Position numbers and translations under genes: made by a program. From Clostridia bacterium (GTDB lineage Bacteria > Bacillota_E > SLMV01 > PUMD01), in contig PWUB01000243.1 of the NCBI GenBank assembly GCA_003563755.1, positions 1 to 46,494 of the forward strand: 46,494 nucleotides of DNA, in the 5' to 3' direction. Under the pieces are notes generated by a model. That model had not been told where the DNA came from and ran no database searches. It saw only the letters and a list, made by a program, of their open reading frames with translations. This document shows, in pieces, positions 1 through 6,633 of the stretch. Numbering within the stretch: the stretch's first letter is position 1; each line of letters opens with the position of its first letter.

Positions 1-93
1 ACTGAAGTGACGTCCGGTGAGCTTTTCGACATCATACAGGCTCAGACCGGCCCTCTTGCGGTAACGCCGCAATCGATCACCCAGCTGCTGCAA
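1..93 (-). CDS. XRE/BldD-like helix-turn-helix regulator (N-terminal fragment)
   Basis: The window edge cuts this gene, leaving 31 N-terminal residues. They read LQQLGDRLRRYRKRAGLSLY and continue DVEKLTGRHFS, the first helices of an XRE/Cro-type HTH, closest in style to BldD-like regulators (pattern LGxRLRxxRxxxGLSLxDVE). The start is a TTG at 93, chosen because AAAGGAGGG lies eight bases upstream (101-109) and no ATG or GTG fits better. A 25-bp perfect palindrome sits just upstream in the leader, which would suit autoregulation or attenuation, but that is inference. The target genes and the C-terminal part cannot be seen. Confidence 0.75.
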   Translation of the reverse strand, partial: MQQLGDRLRRYRKRAGLSLYDVEKLTGRHFS

Positions 94-324
94 TGGACAG
101 CCCTCCTTTTGTAGCAGAAACACACCTCATTAAGGTGTGTTTCGGGAGGGGAATCCATCCCTCCTATAGCCGCACGGGCTATTTACTATCATTTATATAC
201 AATAGGGATACTATCGGGCGTCATGACGGTTAATCCATCGACATCTGTACAGACGGGCCCGTACGGCGCTGGCAGCAGCAACCTATCCGTCGTATATTCA
301 GATCAGGAGGTACTACACCTCACA
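94..324. other. Non-coding stretch with inverted repeats, upstream of the XRE gene
   Basis: No gene is visible between the divergent ends of the XRE regulator and the hydroxypyruvate reductase terminator. It holds the 118-142 palindrome, a second inverted repeat (GGAGGG at 145-150, CCCTCC at 159-164) and an AT-rich patch around 181-215 that probably carries the promoter of the XRE gene. No convincing -35/-10 pair could be fixed. Confidence 0.5.
118..142. repeat. Perfect 10-bp palindrome (possible operator or attenuator)
   Basis: Arms AAACACACCT (118-127) and AGGTGTGTTT (133-142) are perfectly complementary across a five-base spacer. It lies just upstream of the Shine-Dalgarno sequence of the XRE-family gene on the minus strand. 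As DNA it could be a dimeric-repressor site; as RNA it would form a hairpin in the leader. The sequence alone does not decide between the two. Confidence 0.6.
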
Positions 325-354
325 GGGGCCCTCTCTTCCGGTGCGGAGGGCCCC
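325..354 (-). terminator. GC-rich hairpin after hydroxypyruvate reductase gene
   Basis: GGGGCCCTC (325-333) pairs perfectly with GAGGGCCCC (346-354), two bases beyond the stop codon of the minus-strand dehydrogenase gene. There is no U-run after it, so it is an intrinsic terminator only in a loose sense, or a 3'-end stabilising hairpin. Confidence 0.55.
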
Positions 355-356
355 GC

Positions 357-1349
357 TCACTCGTCGAGGACCTCGGGGTTCACAATGTGAGCCGGGTGCT
401 GATCCTTGAGCACGGCGACCAGGTTCAGCGCAGCGGTCCGCGCCATGGCATTTCGGGCCTGTACGCTGGCACTGCCGAGGTGGGGTGCGAGTACCACGTT
501 GTCCAGCCGGGTGAGGGGGTGATCCGTCGGCAGCGGCTCCCTGGTGAAGACATCCAGTCCCGCAGCTGCGAGTGGACCGTCACCCAGGGCTCGCACGAGC
601 GCCTCTTCATCAACCACCTCGCCCCGGGAAGTGTTGATCAGCACGGCACCGGCCTTCACCATGCGGAGCTCACACCGCCCCAGCAGGCCGCGGGTACCGG
701 GAGTCAGAGGAACATGCACCGAGATATAGTCCGAACCACCTAGAAGGGTAGGGAGGTCCACCCGTTCGGCCCCCAGCTCCTGCTGCACCCGCCGGTTCGG
801 CTGCACGTCGCTGTAGAGGATGCGCATGTTGAAGCCCCCCGCCCTGCGGGCGACCGCCTCCCCGATGCGGCCCATGCCTATGATGCCCAGCACCGACCCG
901 TGAACATCATGGCCGAGCAGAAACTCCGGCTCCCACGTGAGCCATTCCCCACGGCGAACAGCGCGATCCCCCTCGAGTATCCGCCGAGCGGCGGCCATGA
1001 GGAGAGCGAAGGTGAAGTCAGCCGTCGCCTCGGTCAGAACTCCGGGCGTATTGGTGACCGCGATTCCGCGCTCGGTGGCCGCCGTCACATCAATGTTGTC
1101 GTGACCGACGGCGAGGTTGCTGATGACCCGCAGCTCCGGCGCAGCATCCATCAAGCGCGCATCCACCGTGTCAGTCAACAGGCAGAGAAGTCCACGGGCA
1201 GCCGCCGCCCTGCTCAAGAGCTCGTCCGGCGGCGGGGGCAGGCGCCCTGGCCATACGTCGAGGGCCAGGTCAGCTGTTTTCCGGAGTACATCCATTCCGG
1301 CCTCCGGTATGCGGCGGGTGACGAATACGTTGTGAACAGCGTCAGGCAT
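357..1349 (-). CDS. D-2-hydroxyacid dehydrogenase (glyoxylate/hydroxypyruvate reductase)
   Basis: A 330-residue cytosolic NAD(P)H-dependent dehydrogenase of the D-isomer-specific family. The Rossmann motif GIIGMGRIGEAV lies near residue 155. The family catalytic residues are present: Arg in NTSRGEVVDE, Glu in DVFTREPLP and His in APHLGSAS. Length and architecture match GyaR/GhrB-type hydroxypyruvate reductases. The glycerate kinase gene ends 18 bases upstream on the same strand, so the pair would convert hydroxypyruvate or glyoxylate-derived tartronate semialdehyde to D-glycerate and on to phosphoglycerate. That pairing makes a 3-phosphoglycerate dehydrogenase (SerA) role less likely, and no ACT domain is present. 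Substrate is inferred from context. Confidence 0.88.
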   Translation of the reverse strand: MPDAVHNVFVTRRIPEAGMDVLRKTADLALDVWPGRLPPPPDELLSRAAAARGLLCLLTDTVDARLMDAAPELRVISNLAVGHDNIDVTAATERGIAVTNTPGVLTEATADFTFALLMAAARRILEGDRAVRRGEWLTWEPEFLLGHDVHGSVLGIIGMGRIGEAVARRAGGFNMRILYSDVQPNRRVQQELGAERVDLPTLLGGSDYISVHVPLTPGTRGLLGRCELRMVKAGAVLINTSRGEVVDEEALVRALGDGPLAAAGLDVFTREPLPTDHPLTRLDNVVLAPHLGSASVQARNAMARTAALNLVAVLKDQHPAHIVNPEVLDE

Positions 1350-1367
1350 GATTCAACACACGTCCTC

Positions 1368-2498
1368 TCAAAGCCCGGAGCCTGTCCGCAGACAGTGCGC
1401 GACCCGCATGCATAGCCGACCCAGAAGCTCCCCGGGACTGCCCGTGGGAATCTCGGGGTCATTGCCACCGACAACCGGCACCACGGCATTGATCTCCTCC
1501 AACAGGGACACCTCCGCGTCAGGATCCAGGGAACCGGGAAGCGCCACCACCGGTATCCCGGACCGCCGGGCGCGCCGTGAGACTGCCAGGGGCAGTTTCC
1601 CGTTGAGAGTCTGCCCATCCATCCGTCCTTCCCCGGTAAACACCAGGTCCACACCCCTTTCGAGATAGCGATCGAACCCGGTGATATCCAGGGCAAGCTC
1701 GGCCCCCGGAACCAGCTCCGCCCCCAGAAGGGCCTTGAGCATGGCTCCGAGACCACCGGCCGCCCCGGCCCCCGGAGCATCGGTAACACTCTCCCCCGTC
1801 ATGTCATCCAGGAGACTCCCGACGCGCGTGAGGCCTCCCTCGAGCAGCCGCACTTCTTGGGGAGAGGCTCCCTTCTGCGGTCCGAAGACCCGGGCCGCCC
1901 CTCTACAACCGGCCAGGGGGTTGTCGACGTCGCACATGACCCGCAGACGTGCGCCCCTCCAATCGCCCATCACGCCGCCAGGGTCGATGCGGGTGAGCCG
2001 GTGAAGCTCACCCGGCGTGCTGATCTCTTCCCCCCTGCAGTCCCAAAACCTCACCCCCAGCGCGCGGGCCATCCCTAACCCGCCGTCGATGGTGGCACTA
2101 CCACCTATGCCGATGATCAGGTCCTCGGTCCGCTCGCGGGCCGCCAGGAGCAGGTGCCCGGTGCCGGCGGTGGTAGCCCTGAGGGGATTTCTCTCCTCAT
2201 CGGTGACGAGGGTGAGCCCGGAGGCGGCGGCCATCTCGAGTACCGCGGTGCCGCCCTCGAGGGTCACGAACCCGGCACGGATCCTCCGGCCCAGGGGGTC
2301 GGCAACATCGACCCCGTGCCACCGCCCGCCGACGGCCGTCCTCAGCGCCTCCGCGGTGCCCTCGCCGCCGTCTCCCAGGGGCAGAAGCAGGCATTGGGCC
2401 TCCGGCCACGCTGTCTCAAAACCCCGGGCCATTGCCCGGGCTGCCTCCTCAGACGTGAGAGTGCCCTTATAGCTGTCGGGTGCAAACAGAACCATCAT
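1368..2498 (-). CDS. glxK: Glycerate kinase (GlxK/GarK family)
   Basis: A protein of about 376 residues beginning MMVLFAPDSYKGTLTSEEAA, the hallmark N terminus of the GlxK/GarK glycerate 2-kinase family. Other family blocks are LPLGDGGEGTAEAL, GIGGSATIDGGLGMARALG and the C-terminal VFTGEGRMDGQTLNGKLP. The reading frame stays open well upstream of 2498, but those residues lack homology, and GGGAGG lies about 11 bases before the ATG, so the start is placed here. It phosphorylates D-glycerate with ATP to 2-phosphoglycerate. It is cotranscribed with the downstream reductase (18-base gap) and begins 26 bases after yvlD, so it may share that operon's promoter. Confidence 0.92.
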   Translation of the reverse strand: MMVLFAPDSYKGTLTSEEAARAMARGFETAWPEAQCLLLPLGDGGEGTAEALRTAVGGRWHGVDVADPLGRRIRAGFVTLEGGTAVLEMAAASGLTLVTDEERNPLRATTAGTGHLLLAARERTEDLIIGIGGSATIDGGLGMARALGVRFWDCRGEEISTPGELHRLTRIDPGGVMGDWRGARLRVMCDVDNPLAGCRGAARVFGPQKGASPQEVRLLEGGLTRVGSLLDDMTGESVTDAPGAGAAGGLGAMLKALLGAELVPGAELALDITGFDRYLERGVDLVFTGEGRMDGQTLNGKLPLAVSRRARRSGIPVVALPGSLDPDAEVSLLEEINAVVPVVGGNDPEIPTGSPGELLGRLCMRVAHCLRTGSGL

Positions 2499-2524
2499 GG
2501 ATTCGCTGCCCTCCCCATGGGTCC

Positions 2525-2854
2525 TCACCGCAGGGCCGCCGACAGTACGAGGTTCAACAAGGTGAACAACAGAGCTGCTACGAAGGCTGCAAAGAAGCTC
2601 GCTACGGCAAACCCGGGAACCAATACCGCGGTCAGCTGGAGCATGAGGGCGCTGATGACAAAGGTGAACACTCCTAGAGTCAGGATATTTATGGGCAGCG
2701 TGATCACGAGCAGGAGGGGACGTATGAGTGCATTGACCAGCCCCAGTATCGCACCCGCGATGAACAGGGAGACGGCGCTGTCGTACTCGACGCCCGACAG
2801 GACAAAGGCCACCAGCATGAGGATCACGACGTTCATAAACCAACGCTTGAGCAT
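2525..2854 (-). CDS. yvlD: YvlD-like membrane protein (phage holin family 4)
   Basis: A 109-residue protein that is almost entirely hydrophobic, with four probable membrane segments: residues 8-22, 27-50, 52-75 and 80-105. The pattern GAILGLVNALIRPLLLVITL followed by PINILTLGVFTFVIS is the signature of the DUF/PF04020 (YvlD) family. The start overlaps nothing; its stop-to-start spacing to pspC is one base, with GGAGAAGGA as Shine-Dalgarno. In B. subtilis yvlD sits in the stress-induced yvlABCD operon with a PspC protein (yvlC) and a DUF4097 protein (yvlB). The same set occurs here. Its biochemical role is unknown; the name 'holin' reflects only topology. Confidence 0.85.
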   Translation of the reverse strand: MLKRWFMNVVILMLVAFVLSGVEYDSAVSLFIAGAILGLVNALIRPLLLVITLPINILTLGVFTFVISALMLQLTAVLVPGFAVASFFAAFVAALLFTLLNLVLSAALR

Positions 2855-2855
2855 T

Positions 2856-3050
2856 TCAGTCCTTCTCCTTTCCAGGTCCAGGTAGTATCGCCCACGCAGC
2901 CAGGTAGAGGATTATCCCCGCCCCCTCCATCAGTATGAAGGCCAACATCAACAGCCTTATCAGAGTGACGTCTACATTAAGGTATTCACTAACCCCACCG
3001 CATACCCCCGCGATCATCCGGCGCCGGCGCGAACGCTCAAGCTTCTTCAC
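2856..3050 (-). CDS. yvlC: PspC-domain protein (YvlC-like)
   Basis: A PspC-domain protein of 64 residues: basic N terminus, then RRMIAGVCGGVSEYLNVDVT, then a hydrophobic segment ending LYLAAWAILPGP. This is the complete small PspC fold of Gram-positive bacteria, anchored in the membrane. The start is a GTG at 3050, chosen because AGGAGGAG lies six bases upstream; the frame is open further upstream but without homology. PspC proteins respond to cell-envelope stress. The stop codon lies one base before the yvlD start, so the two are translationally coupled. Confidence 0.88.
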   Translation of the reverse strand: MKKLERSRRRRMIAGVCGGVSEYLNVDVTLIRLLMLAFILMEGAGIILYLAAWAILPGPGKEKD

Positions 3051-3155
3051 GCTGAACTCCTCCTGCATCACTGATGTCCTAATGTGACAATATCGCAATC
3101 TGCGCCTTTGGTTCCAGAGACAGGTGCCCATCGATCCAGTAGCACCGGCATGCGC

Positions 3156-3187
3156 GGGGCGGCCCTTCACCATGGAGATGCCGCCCC
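3156..3187. repeat. GC-rich inverted repeat between the DUF4097 and pspC genes
   Basis: GGGGCGGC (3156-3163) and GCCGCCCC (3180-3187) form an eight-base stem in the 180-base gap inside the yvl-like operon. It may be a processing or partial-termination hairpin that sets different expression levels upstream and downstream. No U-run follows. Confidence 0.4.
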
Positions 3188-3232
3188 GGGGTGCAAGGGG
3201 GCGGCAGGGGCACTGATCGATCAGCTCGGATC

Positions 3233-4255
3233 TCAGTCTCTGCCCAACACGATCTTGCCGTTGGAGGTCTTGAGGTCGACCGTCAGCTGTATGGGCTTGT
3301 CATCAAAGCCGCCGGTCCGTGCCTTGACGTGGGTGCGGCGCTTGCCTCGCTGGTTGTCTATCTCGTAGTCGAGGTCGTCCCATCCAGTCTTGATCTTACC
3401 GTTGGAGGTTCGCGCCTCGAAGGCCACGCCAACCTCCTCCTCGGGTTCGTAATTGAAGACGATCTTGCCGTTCGAGGTAACTGCCTCGAACTGGGAGCTG
3501 GTGGTCACGTTGGCCGGGGTAATCCGCACCGTTCCGTTGGAGGTATGGGCCTTGATCGCGCCGGATACTTCCTCGACCTGGATCCGGCCGTTGGAAGTGT
3601 TCATATCAACTTCCTCGGCGTCCACCCTCTCACATGCTGCCCGGCCGTTGGAGGTAGACACGACGATCCGGGTCGCCTTGAGGTCCTCGACCCCAACCCG
3701 GCCGTTGGACGTGACCAGGTCAGCATTGTACCGGTGAGCCCTGGGCACGAAGCATTCCAGCGCTACACTGGAGTTAGCGGGCATGTCGGTGCGGCCGTCA
3801 ATGGTCAGGGATGCTCCCTCCTCCTCGACCTTGCAGAACTGCTCGGCCACGTCCCTGGCCTGTTCCCGGTCACCGCCCCGTACCTTCGCACGTATCACGA
3901 TGCGGTATTCGTCGGAGTCGGAACCCTTGAGGCTGATACCCCCGTTGCGTCCTGCAGCACGAAGATCAATCCAACCCTGCTCCTCGACACAAGCGGAGTC
4001 GAAAGACCCGGTTATCTCACGCTCGTACGTGTGGGAAGGACCCCACCCAAAGATACCGGTGCTCTTCAAGCCGCTCAGGGCGCCCTCGAGGATCCCGGGA
4101 AGCTGCTCGCGCACCTCGTCTCCTATGGATGCCCGGGGCTCCTGGACCGTCTTCTTTGACTCCAGGGCCCGGAGCAGCTTATCTGCCTCTTCAGCGGTTA
4201 CAGTACCTTCCTCCAGCATATTGAGGATCATGCGACGTTCGGATTCTTCGGCCAT
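3233..4255 (-). CDS. DUF4097 (YvlB/LiaX-like) protein with seven TSNG repeats
   Basis: A 340-residue protein with two parts. Residues 1-35 (SERRMILNMLEEGTVTAEEA) form the short helical N-terminal domain of YvlB/LiaX proteins. From about residue 50 onward it is a DUF4097 beta-solenoid, with a TSNG tetrad repeated seven times at roughly 20-25-residue steps (VTSNGRVGVE, STSNGRAACE, NTSNGRIQVE, HTSNGTVRIT, VTSNGKIVFN, RTSNGKIKTG, KTSNGKIVLG). No signal peptide or membrane segment is seen. LiaX in enterococci senses envelope damage and antimicrobial peptides; a similar role is inferred. The ATG at 4255 directly abuts the stop of the DUF2089 gene. Confidence 0.87.
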   Translation of the reverse strand: MAEESERRMILNMLEEGTVTAEEADKLLRALESKKTVQEPRASIGDEVREQLPGILEGALSGLKSTGIFGWGPSHTYEREITGSFDSACVEEQGWIDLRAAGRNGGISLKGSDSDEYRIVIRAKVRGGDREQARDVAEQFCKVEEEGASLTIDGRTDMPANSSVALECFVPRAHRYNADLVTSNGRVGVEDLKATRIVVSTSNGRAACERVDAEEVDMNTSNGRIQVEEVSGAIKAHTSNGTVRITPANVTTSSQFEAVTSNGKIVFNYEPEEEVGVAFEARTSNGKIKTGWDDLDYEIDNQRGKRRTHVKARTGGFDDKPIQLTVDLKTSNGKIVLGRD

Positions 4256-4657
4256 CTATTTCTCCCCCCTCATCATCCTGGCAGCCTCGTGGGCATCGAC
4301 TTCCCCGGCCGCCACCTTCGCCAGAATTTCCAGTCGCCTGGCCCGCGCCTCCTCACGATCCTCCTCTTCTTCGCCTCCTGCCGATTCAACCCGGAACCCC
4401 AGTGCCCTGATCACGTTGTCGAGTCGATTGCGCACGGTGGGATAGGATATGCCCATTTCCCGCTCGACTTCCTTGATGTTACCCCTGGACTTGATGAAGA
4501 TCTCCAAGAACTCCATCTGTTCGCGGCTCAGGTGGCAGAACTTGCAGGTCTCAAATCGACCCTCCAGGCCGGTTCGACATGAGGGACAGTGAAGCCGCGT
4601 TACGTGCATTTCGTCACCGCATACAGGACAGCGGCCTATCATGCGTGCTCTGGTCAT
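4256..4657 (-). CDS. DUF2089 zinc-ribbon / HTH regulator
   Basis: A 133-residue protein. The N-terminal third has a zinc ribbon with CPVCG and CPSC knuckles plus a further CKFC pair. It is followed by an HTH-like segment (FLEIFIKSRGNIKEVEREMG, then ISYPTVRNRLDNVI) typical of DUF2089 proteins. An acidic EEEEDREEA linker leads to a C-terminal helix, LEILAKVAAGEVDAHEAARM, that resembles the short N-terminal domain of the neighbouring DUF4097 protein and could mediate contact with it. It is the first gene of the operon, zero bases from the next, so it probably regulates its own operon in response to envelope state. GGAGAAGGGGG precedes the ATG. Confidence 0.85.
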   Translation of the reverse strand: MTRARMIGRCPVCGDEMHVTRLHCPSCRTGLEGRFETCKFCHLSREQMEFLEIFIKSRGNIKEVEREMGISYPTVRNRLDNVIRALGFRVESAGGEEEEDREEARARRLEILAKVAAGEVDAHEAARMMRGEK

Positions 4658-4720
4658 CAGAATCCCCCTTCTCCGAGATCGTTAAGCCCATGTGCAATAT
4701 ATCGTAACCCTTCACTAAGA

Positions 4721-4749
4721 ATAATAGTAGTCGTTTCTCCCGGTGTCAA
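4721..4749 (-). promoter_or_regulatory. Sigma-70 type promoter of the DUF2089-yvl operon
   Basis: On the minus strand TTGACA (4744-4749), a 17-base spacer and TATTAT (4721-4726) form a near-consensus promoter. Transcription would begin near 4714, leaving a leader of about 55 bases before the DUF2089 start at 4657. It is one of the strongest promoter matches in the window and is of the housekeeping type, not an ECF-sigma type. Confidence 0.8.
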
Positions 4750-4776
4750 GCTGCCGGGGAGTATTTGCAGCTTTTT
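4748..4776. repeat. Inverted repeat between uvrC and the DUF2089 promoter
   Basis: AAGCTGC (4748-4754) pairs with GCAGCTT (4767-4773), and the plus strand continues in T. It looks like an intrinsic terminator read on the plus strand, yet no plus-strand gene precedes it; on the minus strand it directly follows the uvrC stop but its tail is not T-rich. It overlaps the -35 hexamer of the next operon. Confidence 0.35.
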
Positions 4777-4778
4777 TA

Positions 4779-6623
4779 TCAGTAGAGGTCGGGATGCTCG
4801 GCCAAGAAGCGATGGACGGCCGCGGCCGATGTCCGCGTCATACCCTGCACTTCTGCGATCTCCTCCACCGATGCACAGGCGAGGGATGCCAGTGAATCGA
4901 AGTGCCGGAGGAGGGCGTTGCGCCTTTTCGCTCCGATGCCGGGTATGTCGTCCAGGATGGAGCGGAAACTCTGTCCGCGGCGCAGGCTGCGGTGGTAGCT
5001 TACCGCGAAGCGGTGGGCCTCATCCCGTATTCTCTGTAGGAACCGAAGGGATACCGAGTCCCGGGGGAGTCGGAGGGGATTTTCACGGCCAGGCAGGTAT
5101 ACCAGCTCCTCGCGCTTGGCCAGAGCCAGCACGGGAATGTGCGCGGTTCCCGTCGCCTCGAGGACCCTGACCGCACCGGACAGCTGCCCGGCTCCTCCAT
5201 CTAGCATGAGCAGATCGGGCTCGCTGGAAAACGACGGGTCCTGTGCACCGTCGGCAACCCTCTGTCCGTCCCGGCAGGACAGACGCTCCAGCCGGCGCTG
5301 GAGAACCTCCGTCATCATGGCGACATCATCGGGCCCGCGTACCTCCCGTATACGAAAGCGCCGGTATGCGTAACGGGCAGGCAGCCCGCCCTCGAAGACC
5401 ACCATAGATCCGACGGCCGCAGAATCCCCGATGTTGGATATGTCGTAGCACTCGATGCGGTGAGGCACACGGGGCAGGTCCAGGGCATGGGCGAGGGCGA
5501 CCGCGGGGTCCTCTTCGTCAGCATCGAGCTCCATCAGCCGCAGCTCGGCATTGCGGGAGGCCATCTCCACCAGGTGCCGCCGCTCACCCCGCTGGGGACG
5601 GTGAAGAAAGACCTTGGTGCCGCGTCTCTCGCTGAGCCAGCGGGCCATGATCTCCGAATCAGAAGGCAGTCTGGGGACCTCGATTCGGCGAGGAACCATG
5701 TGGACATCGGCATAGTATTGGCGAAGGACCGCCCCCAGGACCTCGGAGTCGAGATCATCCTCCTCCACCGCTGCGTAACAGTGTTCCTGCCCCACCATCC
5801 GGCCCTCACGCATGAACATGATGGTGACGCAGGCGCGCTGGCCCCGCCGGGCCATCCCCACAACGTCCTGCTCCTCGGTGGATGAAGCGTGGATCATCTT
5901 CTGCTTCTCTGCGACATGCTCGAGGGCCCGCAGCTGGTCTCTGAGCCCGGCGGCCTCCTCGAAATCCAGGTCCTCGGCCGCACGCTCCATCCGTGAGCGC
6001 ATCTCCGAGATGAGCTCATCTGCCCCACCCGAGAAGAAGCGGATCAGCCCGTCCGTCACCTCCTGGTAGTCGCGGGCGTCTACATGATCAGCACACGGTC
6101 CCAGGCAACGTCCCAGCTGGTGGTGCAGACACGGTCTGCGCGCTGTGCGCATGCGGTGATCACTGCATGTCCGATAGGGGAACACCTTGCGCAGCAGCTC
6201 AAGGGTCTGCCGCAGGGCACCGCTGGTAGTGAAGGGTCCGAAGTATCGGTGATCGTCCTCCTCGGCCCGCCGGACGATGTGCACGCGCGGGAACTCTTCA
6301 CCGGTGGTGATGACGACGTAGGGATAGTGCTTGTCGTCTCTCAGACGGATGTTGTACTTGGGTCGGTACCGCTTGATGAGGTTGGACTCAAGAATGAGAG
6401 CCTCGACCTCGTTGTCGGTCACCATGTATTCCACGTGGTGAGCTTCATTGAGCATCCTGAGAGTCCTGGTGTTGGGCGGCGTGCTGCCGAAGTAAGATCG
6501 CACCCGGGCGCGCAGGGAGCGCGCCTTGCCCACGTATATGACCTCACCCGACTCCCCGCGGAACAAGTATACGCCGGGACTGCGGGGAAACTCTGATGCC
6601 CTCTCCTTGAGCCTTTCGCTCAC
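4779..6623 (-). CDS. uvrC: Excinuclease ABC subunit C
   Basis: UvrC makes the two incisions flanking a UvrAB-marked DNA lesion. The protein has about 614 residues, the usual length. The N-terminal GIY-YIG nuclease is seen as SPGVYLFRGESGEVIYVGKA (near residues 15-35). A UVR motif (MERAAEDLDFEEAAGLRDQL) lies in the middle, followed by the RNase H-like endonuclease domain (IECYDISNIGDSAAVGSMVV) and a C-terminal helix-hairpin-helix (LDDIPGIGAKRRNALLRHF). The GTG at 6623 was chosen over an upstream ATG that lies inside uvrA; it is 10 bases past the uvrA stop with GGTGAG about nine bases ahead. It is the last gene of the uvrB-uvrA-uvrC operon. Confidence 0.95.
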   Translation of the reverse strand: MSERLKERASEFPRSPGVYLFRGESGEVIYVGKARSLRARVRSYFGSTPPNTRTLRMLNEAHHVEYMVTDNEVEALILESNLIKRYRPKYNIRLRDDKHYPYVVITTGEEFPRVHIVRRAEEDDHRYFGPFTTSGALRQTLELLRKVFPYRTCSDHRMRTARRPCLHHQLGRCLGPCADHVDARDYQEVTDGLIRFFSGGADELISEMRSRMERAAEDLDFEEAAGLRDQLRALEHVAEKQKMIHASSTEEQDVVGMARRGQRACVTIMFMREGRMVGQEHCYAAVEEDDLDSEVLGAVLRQYYADVHMVPRRIEVPRLPSDSEIMARWLSERRGTKVFLHRPQRGERRHLVEMASRNAELRLMELDADEEDPAVALAHALDLPRVPHRIECYDISNIGDSAAVGSMVVFEGGLPARYAYRRFRIREVRGPDDVAMMTEVLQRRLERLSCRDGQRVADGAQDPSFSSEPDLLMLDGGAGQLSGAVRVLEATGTAHIPVLALAKREELVYLPGRENPLRLPRDSVSLRFLQRIRDEAHRFAVSYHRSLRRGQSFRSILDDIPGIGAKRRNALLRHFDSLASLACASVEEIAEVQGMTRTSAAAVHRFLAEHPDLY

Positions 6624-6633
6624 GGGACTCGTC

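Noticed and set aside
3191..4159. Long plus-strand open frame (322 codons) opposite the DUF4097 gene
   Set aside because: It mirrors the repeated TSNG codons of the real gene on the minus strand, has no Shine-Dalgarno and no recognisable domain.
4748..4776. Hairpin with T-run read as a plus-strand intrinsic terminator
   Set aside because: No plus-strand gene lies upstream, so it is listed only as an inverted repeat of uncertain use.
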